Assembly (NCBI GenBank): GCA_937914675.1 | Contig: CALDOC010000588.1 | Span: 1 to 17,987 of the forward strand | Length of the DNA stretch: 17,987 bases | Source of the DNA: an uncultured Sulfurimonas sp. | GTDB taxonomy: Bacteria > Campylobacterota > Campylobacteria > Campylobacterales > Sulfurimonadaceae | Reading direction: 5' to 3' | Shown: piece by piece, positions 13,792 to 17,987 of the stretch | Numbering within the stretch: position 1 is the stretch's first letter | Layout: every line of letters starts with the position of its first letter | Notes under the pieces: generated by a model | Databases searched by the model: none | What the model saw: only the letters and a program-made list of their open reading frames with translations | What the model was told of the DNA's origin: nothing | Made by a program: the position numbers and the translations under genes

Positions 13792-16700
13792 CTAAACGTT
13801 GTAGTAAGTGGCGTTTGGATGATAAACAACAAGCGCCGACGTTGATTGTTCTGGGTGGATTTGAAAAGTTTCGCTAAGCTCTATGCCAAACTCTTCTGGT
13901 TTTAACAGATTAAAAAGAGGGCGGTTGAGTTCCAAATCCGGGCATGCGGCGTAACCAAACGAATAACGCGAGCCTTGGTATTTGTTCATTTGAACGTCCG
14001 CTAAAGAACCGCCTTCGTTGTCCGCGACGTTCAAGTCCAGTCTAATTTGTTTGTGAACAATTTCCGCCAAAGCCTCCGCCAGCTCCACTCCAAGTCCATG
14101 AAACTGATAGTACTCGGTATAGTTTCCTTTGTCGTAGATAAGACGCTCCGCGTCGCTAAGTTTGCTTCCAGCGCTAACGCACGTTAGCGCTATGACGTCA
14201 TGTCTCTCTTTATGAAAAAAGTCGCTTAAAGCGCGGTGTGGCTGTTTGCTCTGGCGAGGAAACGTAAAAATCTCTTTGGCTCTTCCCATAACCCGCTCGA
14301 GCGGTTCGCGATTTATCTCGCTTTCGCTAAAATACCCCTCGCTCTCGTCAAATATAAGCAGCGAAGCGTCATCGCTTCTACAGGGCCAATAGCCATAAAC
14401 TATTGTCGGCTCGAAAAGTTTTTCGTCTAAAAACTGCGCTTTTAATCTCTCGTAAGCAGGCCAAACGACTTCGTCCAATTGCTTTTCGTACGCCTCTTTC
14501 GTCATCCCTTTGGAGCTGTATCCCCAACGAGATTTAAACAATATTCGATGATTAATCCACTCAAAAACCATCTCAATCTGTTGGCGAGTTAGTTTCATCT
14601 CTCGTCTTCCCCAAAATGGAGGAGTTGGAACTTTTACCTCGCGAGAAGGCATTTTTAGCTCTGCGAATGGAGGAATGATTATCTCTTTTTTCTCCACTCT
14701 TTCAATTTCCGGAGCGTCGGGATGCAGATTCGTGTCAAAATTTCCAGCTTCTATGCGACTCATGGCGGTCACCCCGTCAAAGGCGTCCTTGCAGTAAAAA
14801 ATCGGCCCGTCGTAGGAGGGGCGGCAAAAATCGTCTATGAACGCGCGAGTGAGGGCGGCACCGCCTAAAAGTATGGGAATTTTAATCCCATTTTCTTTCA
14901 TGGTTTTTAGGTTTTCCAGCATGACTTGCGTTGATTTGACCAAAAGTCCGCTCATTCCCAAGGCGCTCGCGTTTGACTCTTTAAGCGTTTCCAAAAATCT
15001 CTCAAGCTCCACTTTTATGCCAAGATTTATAACCTTGTACCCGTTGTTGGAGAGGATGATGTCCACGAGGTTTTTGCCTACGTCGTGAACGTCCCCTTTC
15101 ACCGTTCCCAAAACAAGAGTGGTGTCGACGGCTTTGTCAACTTTTGGCAGATAAGGATTTAAATGGTCAACCGTTTTTTTCATAGTTTCCGCGCTTTGAA
15201 GCACAAAAGGAAGTTGCATTTGACCCGAACCAAAAAGCTCGCCGACGACTTTCATCGCGTCTATCAAAATCTCGTTTACGATTTTCTCAGGAGCGATTTT
15301 AAGTCGAGCTTCTTCCACGAGAGGAATCATCCTGTCTTTGTCCCCATCCATGAGAAGTTTGGCTATCTTCTCCTCGTCGCTCATGGCGAGGTAAGCTTCG
15401 TCCACCGCGTCGTTGTCGACCGCCTCTTTAGTGGAAAAATGCTCGATGAAATCAAAAAGCGCTTGCCCGTTAGGCTTACGGTTAAAGATGAGATTGTCGC
15501 AAATCTCTTGCTCTTCTTTGGAAATTTTGTTCAAAGGAATGATGTGTTTGACGTTTATGATGACGCTAGTGAGTCCCGCTTGGACGCAGTGGTGCAAAAA
15601 CATGGAGTTTAGGTAGGGACGAGCGTCTTTGTCGAGACCAAAGGAGATGTTTGAAAGGCCTAAAACCGCCCCCACTTCTGGATGTTTGGCTCTGAGTCGT
15701 CGAATCCCCTCTATGGTGTTTATACCAGCTTCAAAGTACTCCGCGTCGCCGCTTCCAAGAGTGAACGTGAGCACGTCAAAAACCAAATCTTCTTTTTTTA
15801 TCCCATGGCGATTTGTCGCTAGGTCTATGATTCTATCCGCTACTTTGAGTTTCTCTTCTATGCTCTTCGCCATTCCGACTTCGTCAATCGTGAGGCAAAC
15901 GAGACTCGCTCCATACTTTTTAGCCAAGCGACACACATCGTCAAACTTAGGTTCGCCGTCTTCAAGGTTTACGGAGTTAAGAATGGGCTTTCCACCGATC
16001 TGTTTAAGAGCGATCTCTAGTCCCGTCGTTTGAGTGGAGTCCGGCATGAGAGGAAGCGCGATTTTTTGCGCGTACATCGCCATGACGGCGTTCATGTCTT
16101 TCGTCTCGTCTCGCCCCGCAAAACCAACGTTTACGTCTAAAACGTGAGCGCCCGCGCGGACTTGTTGTTGCGCGACGCTCAGAGTGCCCTCGTAATCCTC
16201 AGCCAAAATCAACTCTCGAAAAGCTTTGGAGCCCGTCGCGTTGGAACGCTCTCCCATGAGAAGAGGCGCTGGCTCTTGCATAAGCGTTACGGTGTTAAAA
16301 AGTGAAGCGATGGAAGTTGGGTGGGAGCCGGACGCGACTTTTGGAGTTATGTCTGAAACTTTGTTGACCAAGGCGCGAACGTGTTGCGGCGTCGTTCCAC
16401 AACATCCGCCTAAAAAGCTGACCCCGTCATACGCCAAAAACTTCTCTTGTTGCGCCACGAACTCGTCGGGTCCCATCGGGTAGTAGGTGTAACCGCCACG
16501 ATTTTGAGGAAGTCCCGCGTTTGCGTGAACGGAGATTGGTTTGTGCCAAAGTTCGCTAAGCGTTTTTACGTGTTTTAAAACTTGCTCGGGTCCGGTTCCA
16601 CAGTTGAAACCAAGACTTAAAATGTCGAAAGGCTCTAAGATAGTCGCTATGGTCGCGGCGTCCGTTCCTATGAGCATGGTTCCGCTAAGCTCGATGGTCA

Positions 16701-17280
16701 CCGAAATCATGATGGGAATTTCCACTTCTCTTTGACGCGACGCCTCTTGGCAGGCGTGAAGCGCGGCTTTTATCTGTAGAGGGTCTTGAGCGGTTTCTAT
16801 CAGGAAGATATCGACGCCTCCATCGATAAGCGCTAAACAAAACTCCGTATACCCTTTAAACATCTCATCATACGTTATGTGTCCGAGCGAAGGAAGTTTT
16901 GTGCCGGGACCGATTGATCCCAAAACGAAACGCGGATGAGTCGGCGTGGAAAATTTCGCGCACTCTTTTTTCACCAACTCCGCTCCAGCTTTCGTAAGCT
17001 CGTAAGCGCGATGGCCGATTTGATACTCGTCCAAAACCCATGAAAAAGAGCCAAAAGTGTTAGTGGTAATGAAATCGGCGCCGGCGGTGAGGTAAGCGTG
17101 AAAAATATCGCTCAAAACGTCGGGAGCGGTTACGTTTAGAAGTTCGTTGCAACCCTCCTTGCCTTCCCAAGCCTCTTTCGGAATCTCGTCGTCTCGTTGT
17201 TGAAGCTGCGTACCCATCGCGCCGTCTATGAAAAGTGGACGCTTTTTTATAGTCTCTAGTATGTATTGTTTCGTTGTCAT
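13792..17280 (-). CDS. metH: Cobalamin-dependent methionine synthase
   Basis: MetH transfers the methyl group of 5-methyltetrahydrofolate to homocysteine through methylcobalamin. All four modules are present. The homocysteine domain (1 to about 310) has GAMGTQLQ near residue 20 and the zinc ligands Cys227 (GFNCG) and Cys293-Cys294 (GGCCG). The pterin domain (about 335-600) includes MGERSNATGSKAF. The cobalamin domain (about 630-850) has DVHDVGK, with His732 as the lower cobalt ligand, and GMSGLLVKS. The activation domain (about 870-1162) has RYSFGYAACPDLE (1105-1117), which binds S-adenosylmethionine. The length of 1162 is slightly below the E. coli protein (1227) but complete. Its ribosome-binding site is weak. 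No cobalamin riboswitch is visible in the 155-base upstream gap. Confidence 0.98.
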   Translation of the reverse strand: MTTKQYILETIKKRPLFIDGAMGTQLQQRDDEIPKEAWEGKEGCNELLNVTAPDVLSDIFHAYLTAGADFITTNTFGSFSWVLDEYQIGHRAYELTKAGAELVKKECAKFSTPTHPRFVLGSIGPGTKLPSLGHITYDEMFKGYTEFCLALIDGGVDIFLIETAQDPLQIKAALHACQEASRQREVEIPIMISVTIELSGTMLIGTDAATIATILEPFDILSLGFNCGTGPEQVLKHVKTLSELWHKPISVHANAGLPQNRGGYTYYPMGPDEFVAQQEKFLAYDGVSFLGGCCGTTPQHVRALVNKVSDITPKVASGSHPTSIASLFNTVTLMQEPAPLLMGERSNATGSKAFRELILAEDYEGTLSVAQQQVRAGAHVLDVNVGFAGRDETKDMNAVMAMYAQKIALPLMPDSTQTTGLEIALKQIGGKPILNSVNLEDGEPKFDDVCRLAKKYGASLVCLTIDEVGMAKSIEEKLKVADRIIDLATNRHGIKKEDLVFDVLTFTLGSGDAEYFEAGINTIEGIRRLRAKHPEVGAVLGLSNISFGLDKDARPYLNSMFLHHCVQAGLTSVIINVKHIIPLNKISKEEQEICDNLIFNRKPNGQALFDFIEHFSTKEAVDNDAVDEAYLAMSDEEKIAKLLMDGDKDRMIPLVEEARLKIAPEKIVNEILIDAMKVVGELFGSGQMQLPFVLQSAETMKKTVDHLNPYLPKVDKAVDTTLVLGTVKGDVHDVGKNLVDIILSNNGYKVINLGIKVELERFLETLKESNASALGMSGLLVKSTQVMLENLKTMKENGIKIPILLGGAALTRAFIDDFCRPSYDGPIFYCKDAFDGVTAMSRIEAGNFDTNLHPDAPEIERVEKKEIIIPPFAELKMPSREVKVPTPPFWGRREMKLTRQQIEMVFEWINHRILFKSRWGYSSKGMTKEAYEKQLDEVVWPAYERLKAQFLDEKLFEPTIVYGYWPCRSDDASLLIFDESEGYFSESEINREPLERVMGRAKEIFTFPRQSKQPHRALSDFFHKERHDVIALTCVSAGSKLSDAERLIYDKGNYTEYYQFHGLGVELAEALAEIVHKQIRLDLNVADNEGGSLADVQMNKYQGSRYSFGYAACPDLELNRPLFNLLKPEEFGIELSETFQIHPEQSTSALVVYHPNATYYNV

Positions 17281-17303
17281 TTTGTTTTAAACTCTTGTCG
17301 TTA

Positions 17304-17309
17304 AGTATA
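17304..17309 (-). promoter_or_regulatory. Candidate -10 element of metH promoter
   Basis: The minus strand reads TATACT about 24 bases upstream of the metH ATG. An initiation point near 17297 would leave a very short leader, too short for a riboswitch. A second AT-rich match, GATAAAAT, lies slightly upstream. No clear -35 is seen. Confidence 0.4.
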
Positions 17310-17376
17310 GTTGAGTTATTTTATCAAAATAGTGCATAATAATTACTGTTGCGTGATTTTACATGAATTCTTTTTA

Positions 17377-17402
17377 GGAGACTCGAATTTATTCGAGTCT
17401 CC
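17377..17402. terminator. Strong 11-base-pair hairpin after the outer-membrane protein gene
   Basis: GGAGACTCGAA (17377-17387) and TTCGAGTCTCC (17392-17402) are perfect reverse complements around a four-base loop. The hairpin lies 33 bases after the stop of the barrel gene and about 70 bases before the candidate metH -10 element, so it probably separates the two transcripts. On the minus strand an A-run, not a U-run, follows it. It may therefore act as a 3' end stabiliser or a non-canonical terminator. Confidence 0.65.
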
Positions 17403-17435
17403 GCATTGAGGAAATGATTATTTGTTTAAGATTTC

Positions 17436-17987
17436 TTACTTAGATTCTATATTTGAAAAATTCCATACAAGGCTAACTCCACCTTGCCAAAGAGTAAGGG
17501 TGTTGTCTGGCCATTTGGTGTGACCATCAGAGGCAACGTCCGTGCCAGGTTTTTTTTGATAACTGTATCCAGCGAATAGACCGACCTCTAAACCATCCAT
17601 CACTGGATACCCAACGTATCCAGAACTTTCAAGGGAGTAAGCGCTTAGTTCATTAAACGTCACTTTTTCAAATCCAGTGTTAGACGCTTCATTCCATATG
17701 GATTGGCTCAGAAGCGCGTTAAATTTAAATCTCAAAGCGTTTGGCGAAGCGTGCGCGGTACTTTCATACCAATATCCCGTTGTGGCGTATAACGTGGCCA
17801 CCCTCTCTTCGATGAGTCCAAGCTTTGCGTTAGTTGTAGAGTCTGTAAGGATATTTCCATTTTCATCTTTAAAAGTATATCTTTTGTAAGTGTTTAGTTT
17901 ATACGTCGCCCCTGCGACCACTCTATGATTATTGTTTATCTTGTATTGACCTAAAAACTGCATTGAGTTAATCATGGCGTCAAATTT
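17436..17987 (-). CDS. C-terminal part of a probable outer-membrane beta-barrel protein (5' end off window)
   Basis: The frame runs open from base 17987 to a TAG at 17436-17438, giving 183 residues. The Met at 17975 is internal in an already open frame, so the real start lies outside. The sequence shows repeated short stretches with alternating polar and aromatic or hydrophobic residues, such as HRVVAGATYKLNTY, LEVGLFAGYSYQKK and LWQGGVSLVWNF, separated by polar turns rich in Asn, Asp, Gly and Thr. This is the pattern of transmembrane beta strands. The end, SLVWNFSNIESK, has an aromatic strand followed by six polar residues, so the usual terminal aromatic of outer-membrane barrels is not at the very end. 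I do not recognise the family. A periplasmic or surface beta protein is the alternative. Confidence 0.6.
   Translation of the reverse strand, partial: KFDAMINSMQFLGQYKINNNHRVVAGATYKLNTYKRYTFKDENGNILTDSTTNAKLGLIEERVATLYATTGYWYESTAHASPNALRFKFNALLSQSIWNEASNTGFEKVTFNELSAYSLESSGYVGYPVMDGLEVGLFAGYSYQKKPGTDVASDGHTKWPDNTLTLWQGGVSLVWNFSNIESK

Noticed and set aside
15163..16033. Plus-strand ORFs of up to 149 codons inside metH (15163-15612, 15629-16033)
   Set aside because: They lie antisense to the conserved pterin and cobalamin regions of metH, have no ribosome-binding sites and no family-like sequence. They arise from codon bias on the opposite strand.
17281..17435. Possible cobalamin or S-adenosylmethionine riboswitch before metH
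   Set aside because: The gap holds only an 11-pair hairpin and an AT-rich promoter-like stretch. The candidate -10 lies about 24 bases from the start, leaving no room for an aptamer.
17436..17975. Complete 179-codon gene starting at ATG 17975
   Set aside because: The frame is open upstream to the window edge, and the Met sits within strand-like sequence with no signal peptide, so it is treated as internal.
1..17987. CRISPR array, prophage, insertion sequence, toxin-antitoxin or defence island
   Set aside because: I found no regularly spaced repeats, transposase, integrase, phage gene or tRNA attachment site. Nearly all bases lie in conserved housekeeping genes.

Overview
This window looks like chromosomal housekeeping DNA from a member of the Campylobacterota (Epsilonproteobacteria), most likely a Sulfurimonas-like marine or sediment lineage. 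Three things point there: AT-rich spacers with weak -35 boxes, the protein sequences themselves, and gene neighbourhoods that I recall from that phylum. These are tig-clpP-def-comM and lspA-glmM / rpsT-prfA, both also seen in Helicobacter pylori. The genus assignment is inference.

Layout, left to right. A partial membrane protein with degenerate GGDEF and EAL-like domains (1-909, minus, 3' end off the window) follows gyrB (920-3235, minus). Next is comM (3313-4821, minus), possibly coupled to a 17-residue leader peptide (4818-4871). Then comes the protein-maturation cluster tig-clpP-GGDEF-def (8462 down to 4951, minus), in which a degenerate GGDEF protein sits between clpP and def. glmM-lspA (10342 down to 8545, minus) and rpsT-prfA (10447-11790, plus) diverge from a 104-base promoter region. 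prfA converges on an overlapping minus-strand group, speE-like-coaE-dapF (13678 down to 11785), with a hairpin that contains both stop codons. metH (13792-17280, minus) follows. The window ends inside the C-terminal part of a probable outer-membrane beta-barrel protein (17436-17987, minus).

How the genes fit together. Trigger factor, peptide deformylase and ClpP act on nascent or misfolded proteins. S20 and RF1 serve translation. GlmM and DapF feed peptidoglycan (DapF also lysine), LspA matures lipoproteins, CoaE completes coenzyme A, MetH makes methionine, GyrB supercoils DNA and ComM processes recombination intermediates.

No stretch longer than 300 bases lacks a gene. The longest gaps are 155 bases (17281-17435), 129 bases (4822-4950, apart from the putative leader ORF), 113 bases (13679-13791) and 104 bases (10343-10446). 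I see no tRNA, rRNA, CRISPR array, insertion sequence or defence system. The non-routine content is three proteins that keep a family fold while losing catalytic motifs (two GGDEF-type, one spermidine-synthase-type), the possible comM leader peptide, and several inverted repeats at gene boundaries.
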